Below, piece by piece: positions 1-7,851 of a DNA stretch of 64,000 nucleotides. Under the pieces are notes generated by a model that was given only the letters and a program-made list of their open reading frames with translations, had not been told where the DNA came from and ran no database searches. The first letter of the stretch is position 1; the number at the start of each line of letters is the position of its first letter. This stretch comes from Candidatus Mcinerneyibacteriota bacterium (GTDB taxonomy: Bacteria > Macinerneyibacteriota > Macinerneyibacteria > Macinerneyibacteriales > DSCS01), in contig JAFGWL010000056.1 in NCBI GenBank assembly GCA_016937175.1, positions 124,001-188,000 on the forward strand, in the 5' to 3' direction. The position numbers were made by a program, and so were the translations under genes.

Positions 1-1666
1 TTTCCCTGCTATCGTAATAGACCAGGGCCATAGTCACGAAGATCTGGGCAGGAAGCTTGTTTTTGATATAATCATTCATATAAAGGATAATATCCTTCAG
101 ATTGAAATAGGTCATCCCCATATGAAGCAGGGTCCTGACCATGCTCATATACATGGCCCCATTGATCCCCTTCCCGCTCACATCGGCTATGACAAAGAGC
201 GTCTTCTCTCCGCCTTCTCTGAAGATGACATCGCAGTAGTCTCCACCGACTTTTATGGTAGGGTTATAGCGCCACCGGATATTGAGTTCTTCGTGGAGGA
301 TATCCCGGGGAGGAAGGAGGGAAAACTGGATCTTCCGGGCAAGGTTGATCTCTTTTTCCATGATCTTTTTCTCTGAAAGCTCCCGGCTTGCTTCGACAGT
401 ATGAAGCAGCATGGCTATCTGATTGGCTACCGAGGTGATCAACTGCATCTCTTTCGGCTTAAAGCGTGTCCTGGCTCTTTTGCTCCCGACGATAAGAAAA
501 CCGTAAAATCGGTTCTCAAAAAAGACCGGAAAGAAAAAAGTGGCCCACTTATAGGCTTGCCGGAACCGGTATCCCATGTCCAGAAATGTAAAATAGCGCC
601 GGCTCATATATTTCTCATCCCTGTCATCGCTCAAAACAAGGTCGGCTTCCTGGATGTTCAGCAGAGTCTTCAGCTCATTGATGACCATGTTCCTGATCTC
701 CCCGAAGGAATTAAGCCCTGAGACATTGACGAAAAAATCGCCTACTATATCTTCGTAGTTGATCTCGTCTTTGATAAAAAAGTAGTCCATAAGCCACTTC
801 ACCAGCTTATAGTAGGAGATGTAAAGGACAAAGCTGAGGACATAGACGGCAAAAAGAACTATTTCGTGGGCTTGCTGGAGTTTGACCAGTATAAAAGTAA
901 AAAGAAAAGCATAAGCCAGAATAAAGAAACTCCAAAAGAAGTAGTAGAGAAGGCTTCGTTCTTTGATCTCGATATTAAGAAACTTGTACTTGACCATGGA
1001 AAAAGAGAGAAGGATGGCATTGAGAAGGATCGCCAGCGTATACATCAACCGGATCCTCTCCAGGGTGAAGACTGCAGTAAAGAGATTCAGGTGGCCTGAC
1101 AGAAGGTCGATGACGAAGACAAAAGCAAAAGCCTCGATCCCTGTGATAATATAACCCACCTGTTTTCGCAGCAGCTGATTGTCAAAAAGCTTTCTTTTTT
1201 TCCTGAACATCCTGAAGGCCAGGACCAGATAGACTCCGTTGAGGATCAGCAGAAAGATATTATAGAGAGAGGAAATAAGCCGGGCCAGGCCCTGCCCGAT
1301 AAGCCCCCCGCTGAACATCTCGGGAAGCAGAGCCGTTTCCAGGAATTTAAGGATAAAGAGGGCCAGAAAATAGAGAAAATAAGGGATAAAGATCACATAT
1401 TTCAAACCCTTATAGCGCTTTGTATACTCCAGTTCGTAAGGGTAGATGATAGAGAAGAGGAGCAGGAAAGGGAAAAAGAGAATCCAGATCTCGAAAAAAT
1501 TCTCAAAAATATCGATTTTTTCGGTGATGATCCAGGAAAAAGGAGCCAGGCCAAGGGTAAAAAGCATGATCGCCGTAATGGTATTGATATTGGTCTTCTT
1601 GTTTTTGTAGATGTAGATACTCAGCATGAAGATGAGAAACGAGCTGATGGTATTGACCGCTTGCAT
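1..1666 (-). CDS. 7TM-GAF-SpoIIE (PP2C) serine phosphatase, partial at 3' end
   Basis: The frame is open from an ATG at 1666 to the left edge, so the C-terminus is missing. It begins with seven or so hydrophobic segments (about residues 1-260). A GAF-like domain follows (about 290-400). The first part of a SpoIIE/RsbU PP2C phosphatase domain comes last, with VGGDYCDV and FVIADVSGKG, which carry the metal-binding aspartates. Proteins of this type sense a membrane signal and dephosphorylate a STAS antagonist. The gene lies 6 bases after an RsbW-like kinase and a STAS gene, so it should complete a partner-switching module. A weak Shine-Dalgarno (AGGAT) precedes the ATG. The exact TM count and the ligand of the sensor part cannot be judged here. 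Confidence 0.88.
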   Translation of the reverse strand, partial: MQAVNTISSFLIFMLSIYIYKNKKTNINTITAIMLFTLGLAPFSWIITEKIDIFENFFEIWILFFPFLLLFSIIYPYELEYTKRYKGLKYVIFIPYFLYFLALFILKFLETALLPEMFSGGLIGQGLARLISSLYNIFLLILNGVYLVLAFRMFRKKRKLFDNQLLRKQVGYIITGIEAFAFVFVIDLLSGHLNLFTAVFTLERIRLMYTLAILLNAILLSFSMVKYKFLNIEIKERSLLYYFFWSFFILAYAFLFTFILVKLQQAHEIVLFAVYVLSFVLYISYYKLVKWLMDYFFIKDEINYEDIVGDFFVNVSGLNSFGEIRNMVINELKTLLNIQEADLVLSDDRDEKYMSRRYFTFLDMGYRFRQAYKWATFFFPVFFENRFYGFLIVGSKRARTRFKPKEMQLITSVANQIAMLLHTVEASRELSEKKIMEKEINLARKIQFSLLPPRDILHEELNIRWRYNPTIKVGGDYCDVIFREGGEKTLFVIADVSGKGINGAMYMSMVRTLLHMGMTYFNLKDIILYMNDYIKNKLPAQIFVTMALVYYDSRE

Positions 1667-1672
1667 ACTATC

Positions 1673-2128
1673 CTAAATCTTTTTCACGACAGTCAGTTCA
1701 TTTTTGTGATACGGGTCTATGGTGATAGTCAGTTTGTCAGCCAGCCTGTCTATCATGAAGAGGCCAAGGCCTCCTTTATGACGGTTTTTAACTTTACTTT
1801 TGATATCCTCAAAATTCAGTTCATGATACTTCTTCTCATCAAACCCTTTTCCATAATCAGTAATGGTCATGGTAAAGAGGTGAGGCTCAAGTTTAAGGCC
1901 GATCTCCACCACAGCTTTTTCTTCCGGCATATCCCGGTAGGCATGTTTTACCACGTTGGAGGCTGCTTCGCCGACAATATAGACCAGGTCTTCGGCCATC
2001 TCTTCATGAATATCATGAATAGTACAGATCTCACGCACAAACTCCCGCGCGATCTGCAAATATTTTTTTTGAGCCGGGAAGCTGATCAAAAAAGCCTTAG
2101 AATTTTTCAATGGCCTCTCCCTCTTCAT
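1673..2128 (-). CDS. RsbW/SpoIIAB-like anti-sigma-type serine kinase
   Basis: A 151-residue GHKL-fold ATPase. The N box is in the segment GEAASNVVKHAY (about residues 52-63), the G1 box is DYGKGFD, and the G2 region is GGLGLFMID. This is the architecture of RsbW-type kinases, which phosphorylate a STAS-domain antagonist and bind a sigma factor or other target. The start lies inside the end of the upstream STAS gene (32-base overlap), so the two are likely translationally coupled. The SpoIIE-type phosphatase follows 6 bases downstream. No sigma factor gene is adjacent, so the output partner is unknown. It has a second copy in the window at 49952-50401. Confidence 0.88.
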   Translation of the reverse strand: MKRERPLKNSKAFLISFPAQKKYLQIAREFVREICTIHDIHEEMAEDLVYIVGEAASNVVKHAYRDMPEEKAVVEIGLKLEPHLFTMTITDYGKGFDEKKYHELNFEDIKSKVKNRHKGGLGLFMIDRLADKLTITIDPYHKNELTVVKKI

Positions 2129-2441
2129 TGAAAATCTCGTAAATAGCCGTAAAACCTAAAATGGCAAAGATCTTGTAGATCTTATCCGGGACACGGACGA
2201 ACTTGATGTCACCCCCTTTTTCCCTGATATCCTCGATATATCCCATAAAGACCCCTAATCCCGTGGAAGAGATATAGTTGAGTTTATCCATATCAACGAT
2301 AAGCCGGACCTGGCCTTTTTCAATGAGGGATTTCAGCAACTCTTCGAACTGTGATGCCGTATGGGCGTCGAGAAACCCTTTGATGGTTATTTTAGAAACG
2401 TCATCTGTGATCTTTTGACAATCCGCCTGATAGTCCTCCAT
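2097..2441 (-). CDS. STAS-domain anti-sigma factor antagonist
   Basis: A 114-residue single STAS domain of the SpoIIAA/RsbV type. The phospho-acceptor region reads NYISSTGLGVF (about residues 56-66), where the conserved serine sits just before T-G-L-G. In the family, the unphosphorylated form binds the RsbW-like kinase and frees its target, and the SpoIIE phosphatase reactivates it. It is the first gene of the leftward module that continues into the kinase and phosphatase. A good sigma-70 promoter lies upstream (2489-2516), and GGGGGG just before the ATG may act as the ribosome site. Confidence 0.9.
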   Translation of the reverse strand: MEDYQADCQKITDDVSKITIKGFLDAHTASQFEELLKSLIEKGQVRLIVDMDKLNYISSTGLGVFMGYIEDIREKGGDIKFVRVPDKIYKIFAILGFTAIYEIFNEEGEAIEKF

Positions 2442-2488
2442 GGCCCCCCTTTCTTCATGGTGAAACGGCCTTTTTCTATATCAATCCC

Positions 2489-2516
2489 ATTATATCATGC
2501 CCCGGTAAAGTTGCAA
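2489..2516 (-). promoter_or_regulatory. sigma-70 promoter for the STAS/kinase/phosphatase module
   Basis: On the minus strand TTGCAA (2511-2516) is followed by a 16-base spacer and TATAAT (2489-2494). The predicted start, near 2482, leaves about 40 bases of leader before the STAS ATG. Confidence 0.65.
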
Positions 2517-2531
2517 TAAAAAGGTTCTCTC

Positions 2532-2559
2532 TTGACAAGAGGAGCGCTTCTGTTAGCAT
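2532..2559 (+). promoter_or_regulatory. sigma-70 promoter placed for a leaderless transcript of the first CNNM gene
   Basis: TTGACA (2532-2537), 16-base spacer, extended -10 TGTTAGCAT with hexamer 2554-2559. The expected start is about 7 bases downstream, essentially at the ATG at 2568. No Shine-Dalgarno is visible before that ATG. Confidence 0.6.
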
Positions 2560-2567
2560 AACGGCAT

Positions 2568-3779
2568 ATGGGGTCGTACGCCTTAAGTTTTCTTATTCTT
2601 CTTTTTCTTTCGGGTCTCTTCTCAGGTTCTGAAACGGCGCTATTTTCCTTTTCCGATTCGGAGATAGAAGCTCTTCCCAGGAAAAACCTTCGCAGAAAAC
2701 TGAAAAAACTACGCTCTAATCCAGGCCGGCTGCTGACATCCATCCTTCTGGGAAACCTTCTGGTCAATGTGGTGGCTGCTGCCCTGATCACCCAGGCTTT
2801 TTACACAGCTATGGGGCCCCGGGGAATCTCTTACGCCATCTTCTTCGGGACTACGGTCATCCTCATTTTCGGAGAGATCATTCCCAAGACCTTTGCCGCC
2901 CGCTTCAATACCGCTTATGCCCGCGTCACCTGTGCTTTTCTCCCCCTCTTTATCTCTATTTTAAAACCCTTCATCCTCTTGGCCGAGCTGATCACCCGCC
3001 CTATGATCAAAGCCGGGCTTCACTTCATCCCCGTGCAGGAAGAACAGCTGAAAAAGAGCGAAGTCATAACTATCCTGAAAAAAGGCAACTCTGCGATTTT
3101 AGACCCTGTAGAAGAGACTATTTTAGTGAACATGCTCAATATCCAGCTTTTTTCCTTAAAAAATGTCATGAATAACATCGATCACTCTCTCTTTATTCCC
3201 GAGGGTATGACCGTGGAAGAGATACGGGAGCGGTTTATAAGGACAAAGTCAAGCTATCTGGTGGTCTTTAACGGAAGTTATGAGCAGATCAAAGGGATTC
3301 TGACCCCCGGAGCGCTTCTGGACTCCGACGGCCGTGCCGACCCCAAACTGCTCTCCCCTCTCTTCGTCCCGTCTCTTAAAAAAGTCAAAGATATCATCCA
3401 TGCCCTGAAGACGACTCCTGTGGCCCTCATCGTCGACGAATACGGGACTGTTACGGGAAGCCTTACCTATGACGATATCATGCACTACATCCTTCAGAAT
3501 GTCACATCTCTGAACCCGGACATCTCTCATGAAAAGATCTCCCGGAACAGCATCATCGTCCATTCGGCCACCCCCGTTCCCCAGGTCAACCGCCTTCTGG
3601 GCCTCAAACTGGACGACAGCGAGACCAAGACCATCGGAGGATATATCGAGCACCTTTCCGGAGAGATCCCTAAAAAGGGGAGTGTGCTGAGTATCCCTGA
3701 AGCGACGTTTATCATCGTGGATGCAGCCAAGAATAAGATCAACACCATCAAGATCATCAGGAAAAAAGGAGAATCATGA
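2568..3779 (+). CDS. CNNM/CorC (HlyC/CorC-family) membrane transporter-like protein, first copy
   Basis: 403 residues. The N-terminal half is a CNNM (DUF21) membrane domain (about 1-180), with the signature SGLFSGSETALFSFS and the conserved IFGEIIPKTFA. A CBS pair follows (about 195-310), with VDEYGTVTGSLTYDDI. A CorC/HlyC C-terminal domain ends the protein (about 320-400). The family is linked to magnesium or cobalt efflux and divalent-cation homeostasis in the inner membrane. It overlaps the second copy by 4 bases (ATGA), so the two are one transcription unit and may form a heteromeric complex. No ribosome site precedes the ATG; the promoter position fits a leaderless message. Confidence 0.92.
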   Translation: MGSYALSFLILLFLSGLFSGSETALFSFSDSEIEALPRKNLRRKLKKLRSNPGRLLTSILLGNLLVNVVAAALITQAFYTAMGPRGISYAIFFGTTVILIFGEIIPKTFAARFNTAYARVTCAFLPLFISILKPFILLAELITRPMIKAGLHFIPVQEEQLKKSEVITILKKGNSAILDPVEETILVNMLNIQLFSLKNVMNNIDHSLFIPEGMTVEEIRERFIRTKSSYLVVFNGSYEQIKGILTPGALLDSDGRADPKLLSPLFVPSLKKVKDIIHALKTTPVALIVDEYGTVTGSLTYDDIMHYILQNVTSLNPDISHEKISRNSIIVHSATPVPQVNRLLGLKLDDSETKTIGGYIEHLSGEIPKKGSVLSIPEATFIIVDAAKNKINTIKIIRKKGES

Positions 3780-5017
3780 CGGAAAACCTGGTCCTTCTCC
3801 TTGCGGTCATCGGGACCGTCCTCCTGAGCGCCTTCTTTTCCGGGACTGAAAACGCCTTTCTCTCGCTGAATAAATTCAAAGTCAATACCCTGGCTTATAC
3901 AGGCTCCAAACGTGGAACCGCTATTAAATCCCTGTTGGCTGACATCGAAGGCTTTTACAGCACTATTCTCGTAGGAAACAATATCAGCAACTTTGTCTTT
4001 TCGTCTCTTCTGACCGTCCTCTTCCTCAAAACCTATCCCCGTCACGGAGCCCTGATCAGTTCTGTAGCCGGAACCACCATCATGGTCATCTTCGGTGAGA
4101 TCGTGCCCAAGAACATCCTCAGGGAAAGGGCCCATTACTTTGCTTACCGTCTCTATCCCCTTCTGGCCTTTTTCCGTTATCTGTTTCTCCCGATCAGCGC
4201 CATCCTCACCTCTCTTCTCAAAGGGATCTATGCTCTTCTCAAGATCCAGACAGAAAACCGGCTGGAAAGCATAAGCAGAAAAGAACTTTTTACCGTCATC
4301 AGCTCTTCCCAGATGGCCGGGATCATCCCGGAGCTGGATCCCTCCGTCATAGAACGGATCTTCTCATTCAAAGAAAAGAAGGTCCATCAGGCGGTAATCC
4401 CTGTAAACGAAACCCTGGCCCTTCCGGGGGATACTCCTGTAGGGGATATCAAACAGCGATTTGTCTCTTCTCACGACGAATTCCTCCTTCTCTACCATGG
4501 CAAACATACCCATCTGATCGGCTATACCGTCCCCGGCGACCTTGTCAATATCGATAACAACGACCTTCCCGTCTCAGAAGTCATGCGTGATATCGTCTTC
4601 ATCCCCGAGGTCATCCCCCTTCTCGATGCTGTCCCCTATTTTGAAGAAGAAACGTTGCTTGTGGTGGTGGATGAATACGGATCCATCGCCGGAGTCCTCA
4701 CCCTCGAAGAGGTTATCGATGAGATCCTGGGGGAGCGTGAGAACATCCTTACAGCCTCTCTGCAGAAAGAGATCGATATGATCGTAAGCGGCAAAACCTC
4801 TCTGGAGCAGCTGCGTATCGACTTCGGGATCTATATTGACGACCCCTATGTCAATACCATCGCCGGGCATATGATCAGAACGTTCAGAAGGATCCCCCGG
4901 CCGGGCGAATCCCTTGTCATAGGCCATTACCTTTTTACCGTGATAGACGCCTCTCCGGCTAAAGTCAAAAAAGTGAAGATCATGTTCAATGAAAAAAAGG
5001 ATGAAGGTGATGCCTAG
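3776..5017 (+). CDS. CNNM/CorC (HlyC/CorC-family) membrane transporter-like protein, second copy
   Basis: 413 residues with the same order as its neighbour: CNNM membrane domain (SAFFSGTENAFLSL near residue 18, IFGEIVPKN near 104), CBS pair with VDEYGSIAGVLTLEEV, and a C-terminal CorC domain. Divergence between the two copies is large, so the duplication is old. Translation is coupled to the first copy by the ATGA overlap. Its TAG stop (5015-5017) lies inside the acceptor stem of the convergent tRNA-Leu gene, so the 3' end of the message is antisense to that tRNA. Confidence 0.92.
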   Translation: MTENLVLLLAVIGTVLLSAFFSGTENAFLSLNKFKVNTLAYTGSKRGTAIKSLLADIEGFYSTILVGNNISNFVFSSLLTVLFLKTYPRHGALISSVAGTTIMVIFGEIVPKNILRERAHYFAYRLYPLLAFFRYLFLPISAILTSLLKGIYALLKIQTENRLESISRKELFTVISSSQMAGIIPELDPSVIERIFSFKEKKVHQAVIPVNETLALPGDTPVGDIKQRFVSSHDEFLLLYHGKHTHLIGYTVPGDLVNIDNNDLPVSEVMRDIVFIPEVIPLLDAVPYFEEETLLVVVDEYGSIAGVLTLEEVIDEILGERENILTASLQKEIDMIVSGKTSLEQLRIDFGIYIDDPYVNTIAGHMIRTFRRIPRPGESLVIGHYLFTVIDASPAKVKKVKIMFNEKKDEGDA

Positions 5018-5096
5018 GGTCGGGCTCGAACCGACACGGCAAAAAATTGCCACCGGATTTTAAGTCCGATGCGTCTACCAATTCCGCCACCCAGGC
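5011..5096 (-). tRNA. tRNA-Leu (anticodon TAA)
   Basis: An 86-base class II tRNA. The acceptor GCCTGGG pairs with CCTAGGC, with discriminator A. The anticodon loop is CTTAAAA with TAA, there is a long variable arm (TGGC...GCCG), and the T loop is GGTTCGAGCCC. No CCA is encoded. It is last in a three-tRNA cluster. Its 3' seven bases overlap the stop region of the convergent CNNM gene. Confidence 0.96.
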
Positions 5097-5098
5097 TA

Positions 5099-5170
5099 AG
5101 GCAACGACCGGATTCGAACCGGTGAATAGTGGTTTTGCAGACCACTGCCTTACCACTTGGCTACGTTGCC
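5099..5170 (-). tRNA. tRNA-Cys (anticodon GCA)
   Basis: 72 bases. The acceptor GGCAACG pairs with CGTTGCC, with discriminator T (U73, usual for cysteine). The anticodon stem-loop is GTGGTCTGCAAAACCAC and the T arm contains GGTTCGAATCC. No CCA is encoded. It sits between tRNA-Gly and tRNA-Leu with 2 bases to the latter. Confidence 0.97.
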
Positions 5171-5181
5171 ATAATGAAAAA

Positions 5182-5254
5182 AGCGGGTGACCGGACTCGA
5201 ACCGGCGACGACTACGTTGGCAACGTAGTGCTCTACCAACTGAGCTACACCCGC
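5182..5254 (-). tRNA. tRNA-Gly (anticodon GCC)
   Basis: 73 bases. The acceptor GCGGGTG pairs with CACCCGC, with discriminator T. The D arm is GTAGCTCAGTTGGTAGAGC, the anticodon loop is TTGCCAA with stem CTACG/CGTAG, and the T arm contains GGTTCGAGTCC. No CCA is encoded. It is first in the cluster, directly behind a consensus promoter. Confidence 0.97.
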
Positions 5255-5271
5255 TTTTACTTGACGGGGGG

Positions 5272-5300
5272 ATATTAGCATAGACCCTTTTTTTTGTCAA
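5272..5300 (-). promoter_or_regulatory. consensus sigma-70 promoter for the tRNA cluster
   Basis: Minus strand: TTGACA (5295-5300), spacer of 17, TAATAT (5272-5277). The predicted start is about 12 bases before the tRNA-Gly 5' end. Confidence 0.85.
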
Positions 5301-5367
5301 TACGATAAATTAGGGAGCAACTAAAAAAAACTCTCGTCCGGCTCCTCCTTTACACAAGAGTTCTCAA

Positions 5368-5395
5368 TTGACACTCCGGGGCTCCTCTCTATAAT
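5368..5395 (+). promoter_or_regulatory. consensus sigma-70 promoter placed for a leaderless histidine kinase transcript
   Basis: TTGACA (5368-5373), 16-base spacer, perfect TATAAT (5390-5395). The expected start, 6-8 bases downstream, coincides with the ATG at 5403, and no Shine-Dalgarno lies in between. Confidence 0.8.
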
Positions 5396-5402
5396 AGAGG
5401 TT

Positions 5403-6524
5403 ATGGATAAGGGCAGATTCTCGGAGTTCATCGATAAAAAGATCGATTCCCTCTCCGATGAAAACATCAGGCGGATCATCCGGGCCATGGAGACAGAATC
5501 AGACCGTTACCGTCACATGCTGGGACGGCTTAATGAAGGCCTTCTTATCCTGTCTGAGTCAGGGCACATCCTCTATGCCAATGAGAAAGGCAAAGACCTC
5601 CTGGCCCTTGACCCTCACCGGAAAAATATCTCTGGGCTGACCCTCTCAGACGGATCACGCCCCTTTAACCTGAATAAGGAGAAACCCTATACAGAAAGCC
5701 GCATCGTGGAGCATCACAGCTCTTATCTTCACCTGATCATCGAACCTGTCTCTTCAGATGGCATCGTCTTTATCTATATCCGTGATATTTCAGACCTCTA
5801 TCATACCCGGAGGCTTCTTCTGGAAAATATCCGATCCACGGGACAACTGATCACCCTGATCAATATCCATATCAATGACCCGCTAGCCCGATTCCGCCTT
5901 TTTCTGGATCTTCTTCCCGGCGATTCTGCTCTTTTTTCTTCAGAGCAGAAAAAGGTCCTTCAGGAGGACCTGGAACGTATCGACAGGACTTTACATGACC
6001 TGACTCTCTCCTTTACATCCAACCCTTATGTCTTTAAGAGGTTTATGCCTGAAGAGGCTCTTCGGAAGATCATCCGGTCCCGGCAATATCAACTTACAGT
6101 CAAAAATCTCAGCATCGAATGGGGCCTGTCAGACGAGGGGCGGACCCTCTACGGAAACCCTGAAAGTATTGAACAGGCTTTAGGCCATATCCTGGACAAT
6201 GTCATCGAAGAGAGTCCTGAAAAGGGGACAGTCCGAGTCACCACCAGGACAGAGAAAGACTATTTCCTCATGATCATCCGGGATGAAGGACCGGGGATCT
6301 CCCGGGATGGACTTCACACCATCTTCACCCCCTTTTCAGAGGAGAGCGGAGAACATCCCGGCCTGGGCCTTTCTGTCGCCGCCAGGATCATGGCCCATCA
6401 CCTGGGGTCCCTTAATATTAAATGCCGGCCCGGAGAAGGGCGCACATTCACCCTCCTCCTCCCACGCCGAGATGAAAACCAACCCTCTCTTCCCTATACA
6501 GGAGAAACCTTTCATGACAAATAG
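5403..6524 (+). CDS. PAS-domain histidine kinase
   Basis: 373 residues, no membrane segments, so probably cytoplasmic. A PAS domain (about 40-140) includes SESGHILYANEKGKDLL. The likely phospho-acceptor helix is NIHINDPLARFRLFLDLL (about 159-176), an H-x-N-D-P-L variant of the H box. The GHKL ATPase domain (about 250-360) has the N box LDNVIEES and the G1 box RDEGPGIS. Its stop overlaps the start of a sigma-54 activator by 11 bases, so the pair is a two-component system in one operon. It resembles the NtrB/AtoS group by layout (inference). Translation must begin almost at the 5' end of the mRNA. Confidence 0.9.
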   Translation: MDKGRFSEFIDKKIDSLSDENIRRIIRAMETESDRYRHMLGRLNEGLLILSESGHILYANEKGKDLLALDPHRKNISGLTLSDGSRPFNLNKEKPYTESRIVEHHSSYLHLIIEPVSSDGIVFIYIRDISDLYHTRRLLLENIRSTGQLITLINIHINDPLARFRLFLDLLPGDSALFSSEQKKVLQEDLERIDRTLHDLTLSFTSNPYVFKRFMPEEALRKIIRSRQYQLTVKNLSIEWGLSDEGRTLYGNPESIEQALGHILDNVIEESPEKGTVRVTTRTEKDYFLMIIRDEGPGISRDGLHTIFTPFSEESGEHPGLGLSVAARIMAHHLGSLNIKCRPGEGRTFTLLLPRRDENQPSLPYTGETFHDK

Positions 6525-7851
6525 GAGTAGAAGGATCCTGCTCATCACACGGACGGAAAATGACCTTCCCTTCCTCCGTCCCCTTCTGGAACGTGAAGGG
6601 TTTATCCTTCACCCTCTCTTTTCCCTTTCTGACCCCGGCCCTCTGCCCCGTACAGTCTCTCACATCATCATCGACATCAATTTCGATATCAACCGGCTGG
6701 AATCGGCTCTCCAGTGGTGCCGGGAACACTATCCCGGAGTCAACCCCCTCCTTCTGTCTCCTTTGCCGGCTGATTCACTGGCTCCTTTTCTCTCTCTCCA
6801 GCCCCCTGTCATCATCAAAAAGCCCTTCTCATCTGAAGAGCTGCTCATGTCGCTCGGAGATGGTTCATCTGCTTTTCCCGCCGATGAGAAGCCTGCTCTG
6901 ATCAGGGACGGGAGCTTTATGACCGCCTCACCGAAGATGGAAGCCGTCTACGAGCTGGTGAGACAAGTGGCTCCCACCGATGCTTTTGTCCTTGTGAGAG
7001 GAGAGACAGGAACAGGCAAGGAGGTCATCACCAGGCTGATCCACAGGATGAGTCTGCGGCGAAATGAAAAACTCGTCCCCATCAATTGCGCCGCCCTTCC
7101 TGAATCCCTTCTCGAATCGGAACTGTTCGGATTTGAGAAAGGGGCCTTTACAGGAGCTTCAGAAAGCAAACCCGGAAAATTTGAATACGCTCACAAGGGG
7201 ACGCTTTTTCTCGATGAGATCGGAGACATGGCCCTTCCCCTTCAGGCCAAAGTCCTCCGTGTCCTTCAAGATAAAGAAGTAGAGCGCCTGGGAAGCCATG
7301 AAAAAAGAAAAGCAGATGTCCGTGTGGTCTCAGCCACTCATCAACCCCTTGAGGACCTTATGGAGAAGGGCCTTTTCCGGGAAGATCTCTATTACCGCCT
7401 TAATGTCATCTCGGTCCGGCTTCCTCCTCTTCGGGAACGACCCGAGGATATCATACTCCTTTCCGCCTCTTTCCTCGAAGAGTTTAAAAACAAGTATTCC
7501 AAAGAGATCGAAGGGTTTTCCCGCGAAGTCCGCGATTTTTTTCTCCGCTACTCCTGGCCCGGCAATGTCCGTGAATTAAGGAATCTTGTGGAATCCATGG
7601 TCATTCTGACACGGAAAAGGGTCATCACCAATGAACTCCTGCCCGATTCTCTGAAAGAGAAAGGGCCCCGGCTTGCTGCCCCCTCGTTTCAACCCGGCGG
7701 CAAAGAGGCCTTTTCTCTGGAATCCGGAGAGAAGGAGCTTATCAGGCAGGCTCTGGAAACAACAGGAGGAAACCGGGCCCGAACTGCCCGCATCCTGGGA
7801 ATCGCCAGGAGTACTCTCTACAATAAGATGGAAAAATACGGTTTATCGTAA
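6514..7851 (+). CDS. sigma-54-dependent response regulator with degenerate receiver domain
   Basis: 445 residues from the ATG at 6514, chosen for its Shine-Dalgarno (AGGAG) and for being where similarity begins. The order is receiver-like domain (1-115), AAA+ domain (about 135-365) and Fis-type helix-turn-helix (about 405-445, NRARTARILGIARSTLYNKM). The AAA+ part has Walker A GETGTGKE, the sigma-54 contact GAFTGAS, Walker B GTLFLDEIGD and the R-finger region. The receiver keeps the lysine (IKKPF) and an aspartate (IIIDINF), but the usual acidic pair after strand 1 is replaced by R-T, so phosphorylation is uncertain. It forms an operon with the PAS kinase. It should activate sigma-54 promoters, none of which was identified. 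Its stop overlaps the convergent rlmB stop. Confidence 0.93.
   Translation: MTNRSRRILLITRTENDLPFLRPLLEREGFILHPLFSLSDPGPLPRTVSHIIIDINFDINRLESALQWCREHYPGVNPLLLSPLPADSLAPFLSLQPPVIIKKPFSSEELLMSLGDGSSAFPADEKPALIRDGSFMTASPKMEAVYELVRQVAPTDAFVLVRGETGTGKEVITRLIHRMSLRRNEKLVPINCAALPESLLESELFGFEKGAFTGASESKPGKFEYAHKGTLFLDEIGDMALPLQAKVLRVLQDKEVERLGSHEKRKADVRVVSATHQPLEDLMEKGLFREDLYYRLNVISVRLPPLRERPEDIILLSASFLEEFKNKYSKEIEGFSREVRDFFLRYSWPGNVRELRNLVESMVILTRKRVITNELLPDSLKEKGPRLAAPSFQPGGKEAFSLESGEKELIRQALETTGGNRARTARILGIARSTLYNKMEKYGLS

Noticed and set aside
2495-2791. Minus-strand arginine-rich frame over the start of the first CNNM gene
   Set aside because: Antisense to a clear gene and its promoter; composition typical of a shadow frame.
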